DNA of 64,000 nucleotides from positions 2,557,501-2,621,500 of the forward strand of contig NC_135558.1 of NCBI RefSeq assembly GCF_964340395.1, given 5' to 3'. The position numbers and the translations under genes were made by a program. Shown here one piece after another: positions 24,015 through 35,748 of the stretch. Below the pieces are notes generated by a model. The model did not search any database. It worked only from the letters and a program-made list of their open reading frames with translations, and was not told the DNA's origin. Source of the stretch: Glandiceps talaboti (taxonomy: Eukaryota > Hemichordata > Enteropneusta > Spengelidae). Positions within the stretch are counted from its first letter, which is position 1. Each line of letters opens with the position of its first letter.

Positions 24015-24060
24015 CTAAGGTAGATTAACAGAAACAGATAGGGAGAAAGACAAAGATTAT
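24015..24060 (-). promoter_or_regulatory. Candidate splice acceptor upstream of the PLCL-like exon
   Basis: The minus strand has a long pyrimidine-rich run ('tctttctccctatctgtttc') ending 'taccttag' at 24015, 8 bases before the ATG. An in-frame TAA lies just upstream of the ATG, so either this is an acceptor after a 5' non-coding exon or the ATG is preceded by 5' UTR. Confidence 0.45.
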
Positions 24061-24169
24061 TAACTGCAAGTGTTCTTACCACGGGTTATATCAGTAATGT
24101 ATGACATCTACCCGAGTTAACGGTTTTTAGTTCCAATCCATTTCCTACATGTAAGTGTCATATCTATAG

Positions 24170-25262
24170 CAAGACTGGTACATGTAGACTAAGCATCAAT
24201 TTTACCTGTTTTCTTCCTCACAATTACAAAGATTCTGAGGCCTTATCATAGATATCGCTGCCTACGTAAATGAACTAATGTGTGATACCAAAGTTACATG
24301 TAGATGTCATTTTTGTTTCTTAGTTTCTTAGCAACATATCCTACATTTGTACATTAAATCAATACTCAGTCTGGTAGCGAGTACATTTCCCCCTCTAGCT
24401 TGCAAGGGTTCTGAGATCTTACAATACTCAGTCAGGTAGGTAGAAAGTACATTTCCCCCTCTAGCTTGCAAGGGTTCTGCGATCTTACAATACTCAGTCA
24501 GGTAGGTAGAAAGTACATTTCCCCCTCTAGCTTGCAAGGGTTCTGAGATCTTACAAAACATTACTGACTTTACAAGTATGAATTTGCACTACCAGACTTA
24601 CATATTTCCATCTCACTTTATTTTTTTAAGCACCCTAGATGAAAACATAACTACAACTAGAATGTACACTAAATATACATGGTTTCCCCTCTCAATATCA
24701 AGGCTTCTAAGACCACAAGACATCACAGACTATAAGTATGAATGTGTGATATCAGAATGAACACTTTAATACATGTACACACCGACATAATTTTTCTATC
24801 TCAGTTACTTGCAAAGTATACAAGACTGATAAATTTAGCTAGAGTGTAGGTTTACTTGGTTTCCCCCTCTCACTCAGAGTCTGTCACAAGAGTTCTCAGA
24901 CCATAACATAAACATCGCTGACTACTTGTATGAATGTGTAAATACCAAAATCTAGACTTACATGCAGACATACTGTTTCTACCTCAGTTTCTTGGCATAA
25001 TATCCTTACACATGGCAACAAGACTAGGTAGAGTGAACATTATCTGGTTTCTTCCTCTGTTACAAGAGTTCTAAGACCTTAGCATACATGTGCACACAGA
25101 TTGTGAATGTGTGACACCCGACTTACATGCAGACATCATATTTCTCCTCAGTTTCTTTGCAAAATGTCCCTACATGGCACCAAGACTTAACGAGTGTGAA
25201 CATTACCTGGTTTTCTCCTCTCAGTTACAAGGGTTCTGAGCCGTTACCTCTGACTATGACAC
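24170..25262 (+). repeat. Degenerate ~175-bp tandem array, about 6 units
   Basis: 'ctggtttc..cctct…acaag.gttct.agacctta' recurs near 24206, 24384, 24682, 24858, 25045 and 25210. Between these lie 'gaatgtgtga.acc' and 'cttacatg.agac' blocks. Old and diverged, non-coding. Confidence 0.7.
24362..24558 (+). repeat. 66-bp triplication nested in the ~175-bp array
   Basis: 'tacatttccccctctagc' recurs at 24382, 24448 and 24514 with near identity. Because 66 is a multiple of 3, the minus strand is open for 77 codons (EPLQARGGNVLSTYLTEYCK repeats). This is a by-product of the triplication. Confidence 0.9.
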
Positions 25263-26125
25263 AGACTTGAGACACAGATATACAAACTGCAAGGTCGACT
25301 GTCAAATGAGCTTAACTCCACTTATAGGAGTAATGTTGTTATATGGTCTGTGTGTGTTCACCAATGGATTTACACTTAACAAGTAATTGCAATAAGTTAA
25401 TGGTTATCTCACAATATAGAACTCCTCATTTCTTTGTTACATATTATCAACAAGACTATTGTCTATTTGTGTCTGCAAAAACATGTCCTACTGTTTCATG
25501 GACAACAATCTAACATTATATATTGTGAACAAAAAGTAAATAATATCTGGATAGTTATCATAGTTATCTTCAAATTATAGAATTATATCATATCACATAA
25601 TTCATTGCCATGTAAACATTCAGTTCAGTTACAAATCAAACAATATTTTCAAAGTCAAATATTTATCAAACAAAACCCAATATTATCTAATCTAGTGCTA
25701 CCAAGATAAAACATTTCACAAAAACAGAAGAAACTGAACTGCAGATATCAATAAAATTCAAGCTTTGATAATTCATTTAAACCTTACCTATCAGAAAATA
25801 TCTGAAATATCCACTTTTACATTTCACAATTGAAAATACTCAACTACAGTCCACACAAGGAATCTGATACTGTCATAATACCCCAAAACACTAATAACTA
25901 ACAATATGCAACTATCCATAAAACTGATTTATTTTTTCACTTTTCCAAACAACAAACATTAATATAGCTTGCACTAGCCGTAACTGAGGGTGACATTTTT
26001 TTATCGATCAGACAACCAACAATATCTTTACTACAAATTGTTAAAATACCAATAATTATACATTGTATATCATAATTAGATGTCGAGTTTATCTATAAGT
26101 AGTCTACTTAATAAATTGTAATCGT
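25263..26125. other. AT-rich non-coding stretch
   Basis: Nothing recognised. Confidence 0.45.
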
Positions 26126-26129
26126 GACT

Positions 26130-26352
26130 CATTAGGGTGCTGATTTTGGGGTGCGGACCCAAAAATCAATTAGACTGGATATTTTGTACCATATTATGTT
26201 TACAGCTACACAAATACATTTTACAACTCAATATATCTAACAAATCAATTAGACTGGATATTTTGTACCATATTATGTTTACAGCTACACAAATACATTT
26301 TACAACTCAATATATCTAACAAAGCAGTGTTCCACTTGTAGCAAGTACAGCT
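26130..26352 (+). repeat. Dispersed repeat with conserved hairpin (copy 2), internal 79-bp duplication
   Basis: Begins 'gattttggggtgcggacccaaaaatc' (a hairpin like that at 1466), then two 79-bp copies starting 'aaatcaattagactggat' at 26163 and 26242. It ends 'gttccacttgtagcaagtacagc' before the TTTAAAG at 26352. The order matches 1451-1655. Confidence 0.7.
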
Positions 26353-26356
26353 TTAA

Positions 26357-26703
26357 AGTGGCCATATGGATGAGAATTTTGGTATTTATTTTGGATTTTT
26401 ATTTGATAAAACAGCTTCACTACGTTTTTTTACTTGAAAAAATAATGTGAAATAACATATACCAAGTCTATGTTTGCAACTCAATAAACTGTAAAAGATT
26501 AAACAATGTGTAAAATGGTTGTTATTGTCTGTACAATAACAAACTTTTTGCACTTTCTGCATCTTTTTGCAATGTATTGAGTTATGAACATGGACTTGGT
26601 ATATGTTATTTCACATTATTTTTTCAAGTAGAAAAACATAGTGAAGCTGTTTTATCAAATAAAAATCCAAAATAAATACCAAATTCTCATCCATATGGCC
26701 ACT
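26357..26703. mobile_element. 347-bp TTAA-flanked MITE
   Basis: Arms of about 145 bp (26357-26500 and 26560-26703) are near-perfect inverted repeats starting AGTGGCCATATGGATGAGAA. Each end abuts TTAA (26353-26356 and 26704-26707). No coding capacity. The target and size fit a non-autonomous Kolobok- or piggyBac-type element. Confidence 0.9.
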
Positions 26704-26707
26704 TTAA

Positions 26708-27605
26708 TATAAGAACTTGTTTTCTACAGTAAAAGTCTCACTCCATGCCTTTATAACATTAACTTTAATGACTTCTGATTACAATTCTCCTATATAACTT
26801 AGTTTTAGCATATTTCACTTAAAGTTCAATAAAGGTCATGACATCATTTCTTATTTCTGTTTACACATAATCTCACTCCATTTCATTGTTTATAGCTCTA
26901 CTTAAATTGCATTATTTTATTTTGGGGGGGGGCTGATACATAATTTTATTCTTTTACATCGCTACTTAAACTGCATTTTTTTGTGAAACAAAAGTACTTT
27001 ATGCTGATTTGATAACATTTGATATTGTCATGGAAACGTACTTTACATGATAATGTCAATCCTTCTAAAACACTAAAAGCATCATTATTTTTGTAAGAAG
27101 AGCACTAAAAACATACACAAAATTGTCCTTTCTGACAAAGCATTAGTTACCATAGCAACCATGTAATTGCTGTCCCAATGGTTCCATGGGATTATAACAT
27201 TTGGGTATATAATTTATAAATATTGACAAATGATGCCATATTGATGCTGGCATATAGTGATTTTAAAATGGCTATCTACAACTTTTTTCGTTTCCATGAC
27301 AACTTTAGACTTCATATGTTGCAATTTTTCCAATCTTCATTATCAATATATTAACATTTTTTTCTGGTATATACTAGTAATTAAAATCAAATGCAATATT
27401 GTTGGTTTCCAGGGCAACCATAGTTTGTATATATTACTATTTTCTCCAAGCTTTATAGATCAATACACATAGAGTAACTGCATACATGTACGTTGCTAGT
27501 GATACATTGTACATATATTGTCAAGTGTCGTTGTCCACACATGAAATATGTCAAACTGTATATTTCTATTAATTCTATAATATTTGCCAAGACTAGTTAT
27601 TAACC
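26708..27605. other. Non-coding, with RFX-like GTTRCCATGGYAAC words
   Basis: Words such as 'gttaccatagcaacc' (27149), 'gtttccatgacaac' (27290) and 'gtttccagggcaacc' (27406) lie roughly 115-140 bp apart and resemble RFX/X-box sites. They may be landmarks of a strongly decayed tandem repeat. No exon was seen. Confidence 0.35.
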
Positions 27606-28027
27606 CTTTAATGACTTGGTTTCTGTAACTCTATGTAATTACACCCTATATATACATGTAGGGTGTCAGGCTTTAATGACTTGGTTTCTGTAACTCTATG
27701 TAATTACACCCTAAATATAGGGTTTCAGGCTTTAATATGACTTGGTTTCTGTAACTCTATGTAATTACACCCTATATATAGGATGTCAGGCTTTAATGAC
27801 TTGGTTTCTGTAACTCTATGTAATTACACCCTATATATAGGATGTCAGGCTTTAATGACTTGGTTTCTGTAACTCTATGTAATTACACCCTATATATAGG
27901 ATGTCAGGCTTTAATGACTTGGTTTCTGTAACTCTATGTAATTACACCCTATATATAGGGTGTCAGGCTTTAATGACTTGGTTTCTGTAACTCTATGTAA
28001 TTACACCCTAAATATATGGTCTCAGGC
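27606..28027 (+). repeat. 59-bp minisatellite, 7 copies
   Basis: Landmark 'ctttaatgacttggtttctg' at 27606, 27671, 27730 (variant), 27791, 27850, 27909 and 27968. The period is 59 with small indels in the 'cctatatatagg' part. Copies are highly uniform. Confidence 0.95.
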
Positions 28028-28112
28028 TTTTATGGGTATAATGGTGGAAGGTGGGTAAAACCTATCCAACTGATTCTATCATACCCATGTCACTGTTAAG
28101 GATGGTATTAAA

Positions 28113-28208
28113 GTAGATAAAATCTACCTGGTTCCTAGTTATTTTACCAGGGTTCCCCACCAGTAGATCAAATCTACCTGAGTTCCAGTCATTTTACCAG
28201 GGTTCCTA
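28113..28208 (+). repeat. ~50-bp tandem duplication
   Basis: 'agtagat.aaatctacctg.gttcc.ag' plus 'attttaccagggttcc' occurs twice. The second copy leads into the inverted repeat at 28209. Confidence 0.75.
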
Positions 28209-28450
28209 GACTCTCTCGACAGTCCCCGGAACTTCGTATATGGCTAAAACTTGTTGGGCTTCACCTAAACATGGAGCGTTGCATTAACATGTCAACGAAA
28301 GGTTAGCCCTATGTGATCAATGAGGGTGTACAGTACAGGGATATTAGAGTACAATTATGCAGTAGATATCAGTACATACAAAACAACCCACGTTTTAGCC
28401 ATATGCGAAGCTCCAAGGACTGTTGAGAGAGTCTACAGGGTTCCCTACCA
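28190..28450. mobile_element. Imperfect inverted repeat, possible MITE
   Basis: The arm 'gactctctcgacagtccccggaacttcg' … 'tatggctaaaac' (28209-28251) pairs with 28389-28432 as its reverse complement with a few mismatches. Pairing extends outward through 'ccagggttcc' / 'gggttccc'. The spacer is about 130 bp. No target duplication is evident. Confidence 0.6.
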
Positions 28451-29029
28451 TAATCATGTTATGCAAGTCTATGCAGGTTTTGCCAGATTTCCCTCCCGTT
28501 TTAACGAAGCAAAAGTTTTTCATTACAGTATGTTAATACTCTCTTTTTAATTGGCAACATGCATTCCAGGATCAAATTGTCAATGGCCTTGCAAAAGCCA
28601 ATACAGGTGTGAAAGTACACAGACATTCCACCCTGACATTTTTGTACTCAATTCTAAATAGTAATTACTTTTGGCATGCCAAGAAAATTTGAACTGGAAA
28701 AATTACTAAAATGACTGTACATGTTTGTAGACTAAATGTCTAGACAGCTATGACAGATTTTTTCTTCTATTGTCAAGTAACTGTTGTAGTACCCACAATG
28801 TCAAAGGTCACCCAAGAAAGGAACTGCATTTTGAAATGTTAATGAATCTGAAACAGTAGATTTCATGACTTGAACAAATGAGGGCGCTGTCTAAGTTCAT
28901 ATTTTCCATACATACAATCAACCATAGTATACTATGAGTGATTTTGTCTGATGTAGCATAATGTATGTATTATGCAATTCCCACCAAGAATCAACATATC
29001 CTCATAAAATTTAAACATTTCTACAATGA
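28451..29029. other. Non-coding spacer
   Basis: Nothing recognised. Confidence 0.4.
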
Positions 29030-29085
29030 CATTATGTTCTCATTTTCTGGTGAAATAAAGTTCAATTCAATTTTCAATTCAATTC
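29030..29085 (+). mobile_element. LINE 3'-tail-like fragment
   Basis: 'ggtgaaataaagttcaattc' followed by CAATT repeats is a typical CR1/L2-type 3' end. The same pattern is at 13118-13185 on the minus strand. No coding remnant was found upstream. Confidence 0.4.
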
Positions 29086-29262
29086 ATGATGTACAATGAT
29101 TTTCAGTACACCTAGACAGAAAAGTAACTTGCTTATTTGCATTTTACAGAAAAAAAGACAACAATACCACACTGTAAAGGGCATTTTTTTGCTGAAATAT
29201 TCAAATGAAGTCTGTGATGTACATGCTCATAGATAGTGAAGAATAGTTTAATGTGTTAATTT

Positions 29263-29540
29263 CATGGGTACAGCCTATATTGATGTGGTATATTACATGG
29301 GTACAGCCTATATTGATGTGGTATATTACATGGGTACAGCCTATATTGATGTGGTATATTACATGGATACAGCCTATATTGATGTGGTATATTACATGGG
29401 AATCATAGATATTGATGTGATATATCACATGGACAATCTGATATGGCCAATAATATTGTGGTATATAACATGGGTATTAGTTTATACTGAAGTGGTATGT
29501 TATATGTGAACCAACAATATTGATGTGATATATCATATGG
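29263..29540 (+). repeat. 33-bp minisatellite
   Basis: 'acatgggtacagcctatattgatgtggtatatt' in shorter blocks: four near-identical units to 29396, then diverged ones to about 29540. The period is a multiple of 3, so both strands stay open (MGTAYIDVVYY / IGCTHVIYHIN). Not genes. Confidence 0.9.
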
Positions 29541-30827
29541 ACATTCTGATATTGCCTATAGTGGGTAGAACCTACATGTACATTGTAATGCATGGCTACA
29601 CCCTATATTACAGCCTATCTTACATCTGTAGACTGTATGTTGAAGGGCCATCAGGCAAAATATACATTTTCAATTAAACTCTTATTCAATTCAGTGATTA
29701 CTCTATGAGTTATTTTGGTATATCACTTTCTATCATCACATAGTGTTATGAACACAGCAGTGTTTACAACATACACATACGAATATTTTAATTTCACATG
29801 GCAACAGATTCTTTATTAATACTGTGAATGTGCGGATGAAAACATGTAATGAAAGGGTATATTCCTTTTAAATTCTAAAAAAATGTGACTTCTGAATGCT
29901 TATCAATTTGACTGAAAAAACACTTTCACCAAATACAATATGTACATTAACACAGCATAATTACACATACAAACCATATTAACAAAGAAAGAACCAGACA
30001 ATAATGAAAAACGTTTGCCACAGCTGATGAATTCTGTTTGCAAAGTGACATTTTATTCATTCTGGAGTCAACTTACTTGATTACAATCTGTTTAAGGTTA
30101 ACACAAGTCTGTAAATTTTTCATAACAAAGAGAATTTTGTCTTGTTTTTACTCCTACACAAGTGCTTTACCATCTAACTTCTTTTTTTATGTCTGTACTT
30201 TACTTTTTCACATGTCTTTTTATATCAAACCTTTATCTTTACATTTTTTTACTAAAATACAAATTTTTATCTTTTCAGTTATCTTGTTTGTATATGTACT
30301 CCTACATGTATAGTTTACCTTCTGACTCCATTTTGTATGGCGTCTTATTTTCACCCCTACACATGTACTTTACCGACGGACTTCTCTTTTTATGTCAATA
30401 CTTTACACACAGATTTTTTATATCAATCTTTCGTCTTTAATCTTTCATCAAAATACACATTTTTATCTTGTCGGCCATCTGTTTTCTTTACATAGTAATG
30501 TACCAGTATGTCGTCATGTTATTAGTACACACAACATAACAATCCAACGGATTCATTCATTGTTTTGCATTTGTTCTTTGTCTCTTCTTTTTTATTATAC
30601 CAAAACAAGCCACGTTGTATGCATTCAAACAGAAATATAGAATTTATAGCCTGGTCATTCTCCCTCATGATAACACACATCCTTATCACTGATTCTGCAA
30701 TGGTTGAAATGCGAAGACAATCTCTTGTCATTAATTTCCCAACATTTTTCTTAAACTAATTTCTTGCGCAAATATTGATTGTATTATTCCCAAATATTTT
30801 TATTTATTCATCTTTAACTCGTAGTGA
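29541..30827. other. AT-rich non-coding stretch
   Basis: Frames at 30038-30313, 30162-30440, 30392-30640 and 30565-30759 are T-rich, Phe/Leu/Tyr-biased and without domains. Loosely repeated 'ctacacatgtactttac' phrases (30150-30380) suggest an old degenerate repeat. Confidence 0.4.
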
Positions 30828-30930
30828 CAAGGCGCCTTATGTTACTAACAAATTCCTCAGCAGAATAAAGAAATCTATTGAGGCCCCTTATGTTACTAAC
30901 AAATTCCTCAGCAGAATGAAGAAATCTATT
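30828..30930 (+). repeat. ~51-bp tandem duplication
   Basis: 'ccttatgttactaacaaatt' to 'aagaaatctatt' occurs twice, nearly identically (30835 and 30886). Confidence 0.9.
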
Positions 30931-32327
30931 CACAATGACATCTTACTAAATTACGTCAAATATTGGCATCCTATTTCAATTAATTACATTGACCATTCAA
31001 ATTCATTCATGAATCAGACGGGCAGAGAGTATTGATCAGCTGTTCAAACACTGTCTTTTAACAGCACATTGTTGTGGAAATAGATTGTTTTATAGTTGTT
31101 TTTTCCTTTTCAAGAAAGTTCATTTTTATCACCTTTACTGAGAGAAGGCTTTTGAAAGAAGTTATCTTTACGGCTGCCAAGTCCTCTCAGAGCACAGAAC
31201 GGAATTAGAATGACAGATATTAATATAAAAAAATAGGCGTGACATTAGAGACCTTGTCACTACAAACCAAAAGACAAGATGTGACAGAACCCTTATGGCA
31301 CAAGTATTTTCCAGCTGAATAAATTGCAGAATAATATAACTATATCAGGTCCTGTGAAATATTAATATATATCCTGTGATATTAATCTCACAAAGAATTG
31401 GGTGAAATATTGGCACTATTTTTTTGACTCAATATTTTGAGCACCACAGATCAGATAACGTAGACATTTATTGTCACCGACCATAGACGGTCTCTCTCTC
31501 TTGACTGTCTCTGCACACACTGAATAACAAGACTTTGAATATCTTTTTTATTACATTCATGTTGTAAGTGAATATATAAATTGTCTTGTTTTCACTTGAA
31601 TTGTCCATGTGTGGTTGTAGATGGCGTTACTATAGTGTTCCACAATTTTTGTGTTATTTGTTGACCTGATATGAAAGATAATACCTTGAGTAAATTATAA
31701 AATCTCTCTGTGGAAAGACAATGTAGACGATCCTAGAGATACATGTATCATACTGAAATACTTTCTACAAATTATTAAAGCAAATTGTGAACTGAAACTA
31801 CTATATACTTACTGTGTTACATTATATCCATATAGTGTAATGTAATGTGTCAGTTACATTCATCTCTTCGTCAATGTCATCTAAAAAGTGTAGCCGATAC
31901 CAGACAATGGTGATGAGGTATGCGTCGTTACTTTATACATTCAATTTTACTGAGAAAATACTTTTAGTCAGTTGGACATCTCAACATTGCGACTCACGAG
32001 TTTGTTCTGTGGTTTTGTGATTGTAATTAGCGATTCAGAAGTAAACATTACTCAAGAGCTTTGCTGACATACTGTTCAGGTCTTCCGTAACCCAAACTTA
32101 GTCGAGTGCGTTAGGATTACAGAAGCAACTACTTTTGTGACTTTTCTAGCTGATGCATGCAATATTTAGGAGTATGAACCCAATTTCATTTGTTCTTAGG
32201 ATAAAATAAACATAATAACTTAAGCTAATGAAATAAGTATCACTGCATGTTCACTGCAAACATTTATTAAGCTTCCTCTCTGATATCAGATGTGCTACGA
32301 CAGGGCAAATTTCCAATGGGGAGTCTG
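30931..32327. other. Non-coding spacer
   Basis: 'gtattttccagctgaat' near 31301 recurs near 61136 and marks another dispersed repeat. No exon was recognised. Confidence 0.4.
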
Positions 32328-32597
32328 GATGCCAACTGTGTGAGTGAAGGTATAAACCGTAACAATACCATTTATGAACAGACTAGACTACTGCAAATTG
32401 TAACGATACCATATACGAACTAGACTATACTGTAAAACGTAACAATACCATATAGGAACTAGACTATATTGTAAATCGTAACGATACAGTATAGGAATTA
32501 GACTACATTTTTTGTATATTGTAAATCGTAACGATACAGTATAGGAACTAGACTATACTGTAAATCATAACGATACTGTATAGGAACTAAACTGTAT
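32328..32597 (+). repeat. ~47-bp minisatellite, about 5-6 copies
   Basis: The unit is 'gtaacgatacagtataggaa' + 'ctagactatactgtaaatc'. It is preceded by 'ggatgccaactgtg'. The same leader plus a single unit lies in reverse orientation at 42106-42168 inside the TIR element at 41741-42219. Confidence 0.85.
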
Positions 32598-32779
32598 CCA
32601 ATGGGGGCCATAGGATTATTCTTATCATCATTAAACAAATCAAAGATAGAATATTTAACACAAATTAAACTTCAAGAAGTCTTCGTTGAAGACACAGTCC
32701 CCCCTCCCCCTCAAATACTTTACTTCTGTGTGTGTGAATAAGAGATGAATTGATTTGTTGTGTTAATTTTAACTTCAAA

Positions 32780-33545
32780 GGCAAGGTCAGGGTCAAATAT
32801 GAAGATACAAACTGAAAGGTCATATCAACAGAAAGGTAACATCTTATACTGTGGAATAGACACTTGAATTACAGGAATAGACACTTGAATTACAGGAATA
32901 GACACTTGAATTACAGGAATAGACACTTGAATTACATGTAAGTCTCTATGTTTTAAGTTTCCAGAGCTGTACATTTGTATAAACTCAAGTTATTTATTTT
33001 TATACCAAATATCACCGCCATTCAGCAAAGAAGTCATAAGCACCAAAATTCATACATGTGTGTATATCCGTCTTGTTCTTTATACTTGTGCACAAGATCT
33101 TATAAACTATTGGTCATATTTAAATAGTACAAAGTGTATGTGATATGCAATATTGAACTTGATTTTGACCCTGAAGGTCAAGGTCAAAAGTCAATGTCTT
33201 AAAAAGAATGGTTACAGCTGATAATATGGGGATAGACACTTGAATGGAGTCATAATGTACTACAGTGTTTGAGTTATGGAAGAAGTCATGATTTTTTATT
33301 ACAAATATGGCCCACCATTCAGTAAGAAGTGACATGAACACCAAAAGTAATTCTAGGGTATAATTCTCGTGTCCAATATTGCTTGTGAACATGAAAGAGA
33401 TTTAAATACTACAAAGAGTTTTTGATATGCAAGAAAATGCTTAGTTTTGACAATGGACCTTGAAGGAAAAGATCATGGTCTTAAAAGAAAGCTTGTATCT
33501 GATTAATGTGGGGTAGGCACATGAATAGAGTGACTTATATGGATT
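32780..33545 (+). repeat. ~300-bp tandem repeat rich in AGGTCA half-sites, about 3 units
   Basis: Landmarks per unit: 'ccattcag..aagaagt' and 'caccaaaa' (33014, 33309), 'aaggtcaaggtcaaaagtca' (33174), and 'agacacttgaat' (32864, 33235; 'aggcacatgaat' 33511). AGGTCA copies lie in direct orientation, as in nuclear-receptor half-sites. A matching two-unit array is at 44585-45085, and a fragment is at 405-560. Confidence 0.75.
32862..32937 (+). repeat. 21-bp repeat nested in the ~300-bp unit
   Basis: 'agacacttgaattacaggaat' is repeated four times at exactly the 'agacacttgaat' landmark of the longer unit. Confidence 0.95.
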
Positions 33546-33869
33546 GGTTTTTGAGGTTTGAATGAAGAGGTCTGCTGTACCATGGGATTGAAACATTATG
33601 GGAAATAAAAAATCAAAAAGCATCCAATCAACTCTAAAAAAAAGCTGGATAGTAACAACAACATATTCATTCAAAATTTTGTTTCCAACAGAAATTATGT
33701 GATTCACAAGAGGTCGGTTTTGTAAGTAAACTGTTGTCATGGAAATAAGATAAATTCAAGATGGCGGTCAGCACTTGGAATTCTAGAACTCAAACAGTAA
33801 CTGTTAATGACATGCAATCAAATTCATCATCTCTCATTTGGCATGCCCCTCCCCCACCCCCACCCCCTC

Positions 33870-34660
33870 CCCTAGCTCAGTCCTCAGCCTTATTTATTTT
33901 CATACCAAACGTCTTTTCAACCTTGTCAAAAAGCACTCTATCAATCACCATGCTTTCATAGATGACAATCAATTACCCCGGTACTCGAACAAGATAACAT
34001 TAATCCAAGTAATCCAACTATGGAAACCATACAAAACTGTATTACTGAGAAGTGGGTGATATCTAATAAAATCCAGTTAAAATGATAATAAAACAGAAGC
34101 AATTCTAATATCACCCAGACTATCTGTTATGTCATACCTCCCTATATACATGTTAAAATTATGATATAATCTTTACCTCTAGTGTCAAAAACCCTGAAGT
34201 CACACTTGATTCTAATTTGAATATGTCAGAGCACGAACAGAATGTTTGTTAAGCTGTCCACATTCAACTCAGGCAGATCAGCTCTATTCGTCACTTCCCC
34301 TCTCCACAAGCTACTTAAACCCTTGTCTCTGCATTCATTCTGTCTATAGACTATTGTAATCCTTTCTGGCTACACACCTTATAGATAGGCTGCAATGAGT
34401 TAGGAATGTTGCCGCACATCTTGTCTGTAATGCTAAAAAGTACGACCATGTTCAAACTCGCTTGCACATTGCAAGGGTATCTCTACAAAGACCTTTGGTA
34501 TTAGGTCATTCTCTTACACCGGCCTTACACCATCAAGGAAATCTACCTTTCAATCTCCATCACTTCAAGTCTCTAACATCCTTTCATCACTCTCTCAAGA
34601 CATTTATCTTTAAACAGTCTCATCATTCTCCAATTGCTTATATGTAGTATACAGAGTCTG
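33870..34660 (+). mobile_element. Decayed CR1-like LINE reverse-transcriptase fragment
   Basis: Across several frames one reads LFNLVKKHSINHHAFIDDNQ (catalytic FIDD, about 33953-33964), RYSN, WVISNKIQL then NDNKTEAILISPR (about 34056-34120), VTLDSNLNMSEH, a DYCN motif (about 34347), VRNVAAHL, KYDHVQTRLHIA and LPFNLHHFKSL…FHHSLKTFIFK. This is the order of the palm, thumb and C-terminal region of CR1-clade ORF2. Stops and frameshifts abound, the part between KYDHV and LPFN is largely missing, and the 5' side is lost at a C-rich tract (33845-33875). Confidence 0.85.
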
Positions 34661-34665
34661 TGTAT

Positions 34666-34754
34666 TCATTTTCCCATTACAAATACAATACAATATTTTT
34701 TTCCTCAATTCATTTTCCCATTACAAATACAATACAATATTTTTTTCCTCAAAC
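34666..34754 (+). repeat. 44-bp tandem duplication
   Basis: 'ttcattttcccattacaaat' + 'acaatacaatatttttttcc' occurs twice, directly 3' of the LINE fragment, possibly in its 3' UTR or tail. Confidence 0.9.
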
Positions 34755-35040
34755 TTCTGCACCTTGAGCTCTGCTTTCAAAGATGATGTTTGCCAACAAC
34801 TAAAAGCAATACATGTACATGTATTTGGACGATCACTAAAATTTAAGTAACTAGAAATTTGGATACAAGATTTTCATCATCAATATCACCATAAATGTCA
34901 CACATCTGAAAAAAAAACTTTTGAGTATATGCAAACAACTCCAAAGCTTGAACTTTACACACAAAAAAACACAAGGTAAACTAATATACATGTACATGCA
35001 CAGATTTTTGTTACTTTACATTTCCATCTGTTGAACCTTT

Positions 35041-35157
35041 GTATGTTTGTGTGTTTGTTTGTTTGTTTGTTTGTTTGTTTGCTTGCTTGTGTTTGTTTGT
35101 CTGTTTGTTTGTTGTTTATGTGTGTGATGATTGTTTTGTTTGTTTGTTTGTTTGTTA
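35041..35157 (+). repeat. (TTTG)n microsatellite
   Basis: Interrupted GTTT tract. The minus-strand frame is Lys/Gln/Thr/Asn low complexity. Confidence 0.95.
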
Positions 35158-35748
35158 GCATGATATCTAACAAGTTATGAATGGACTTGGAAGAAATTAA
35201 CTTAATGAAAAGATCAGGACGAGGGCAAATTGATGAGTTTGTTAGTGATTTGACGCCATGTATATGAAGATCAATTACAAAAAAGTCAAGATGACTGTTC
35301 AAAGTCTACAAACTTTCCTGCATATAGCCACTCTTTAAACAAATATGTCCATTTGTTCTATAATACAAGATGCAGCAGCAAAACTATAGGTGTATGATAT
35401 CACATATATAGCAATCTTCAGCTCGACTCCAAAATAACCTAAAATATGGTGTACATGTTTGTAATTTTAAAATGGCATAATGACATCTGGTACGGCACTA
35501 ACAAGCAGCTCTACATACATGTATTGTCTCAGTTTCAATCCACTGATATTTGCATTTAAGTAAAATGAAATAAATACATTTTCCATTTGAGAAGGAACAA
35601 CGTATTGCCCATACCAATGAATGTAATTATGATATACATGTAGAAAATATTTCAAAAAGTTAGTTGAGAGGCTATAAAACAGTTGAAGGATTAGATTGCT
35701 GTACTCTCTTTATATTGCTGAATTATTGACTATGATAACACTTTTTTT
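35158..35748. other. Spacer before the 56-bp satellite
   Basis: Nothing recognised. Confidence 0.4.

Noticed and set aside
24328-24561. 77-residue minus-strand protein with EPLQARGGNVLSTYLTEYCK repeats
   Set aside because: By-product of a 66-bp triplication within a non-coding array.
29201-29509. MGTAYIDVVYY repeat protein
   Set aside because: 33-bp minisatellite with a period divisible by three; open on both strands.
33754-33769. YY1 site marking a promoter (caagatggcggtc)
   Set aside because: A single motif next to a dead LINE fragment, with no exon or other promoter signal nearby.
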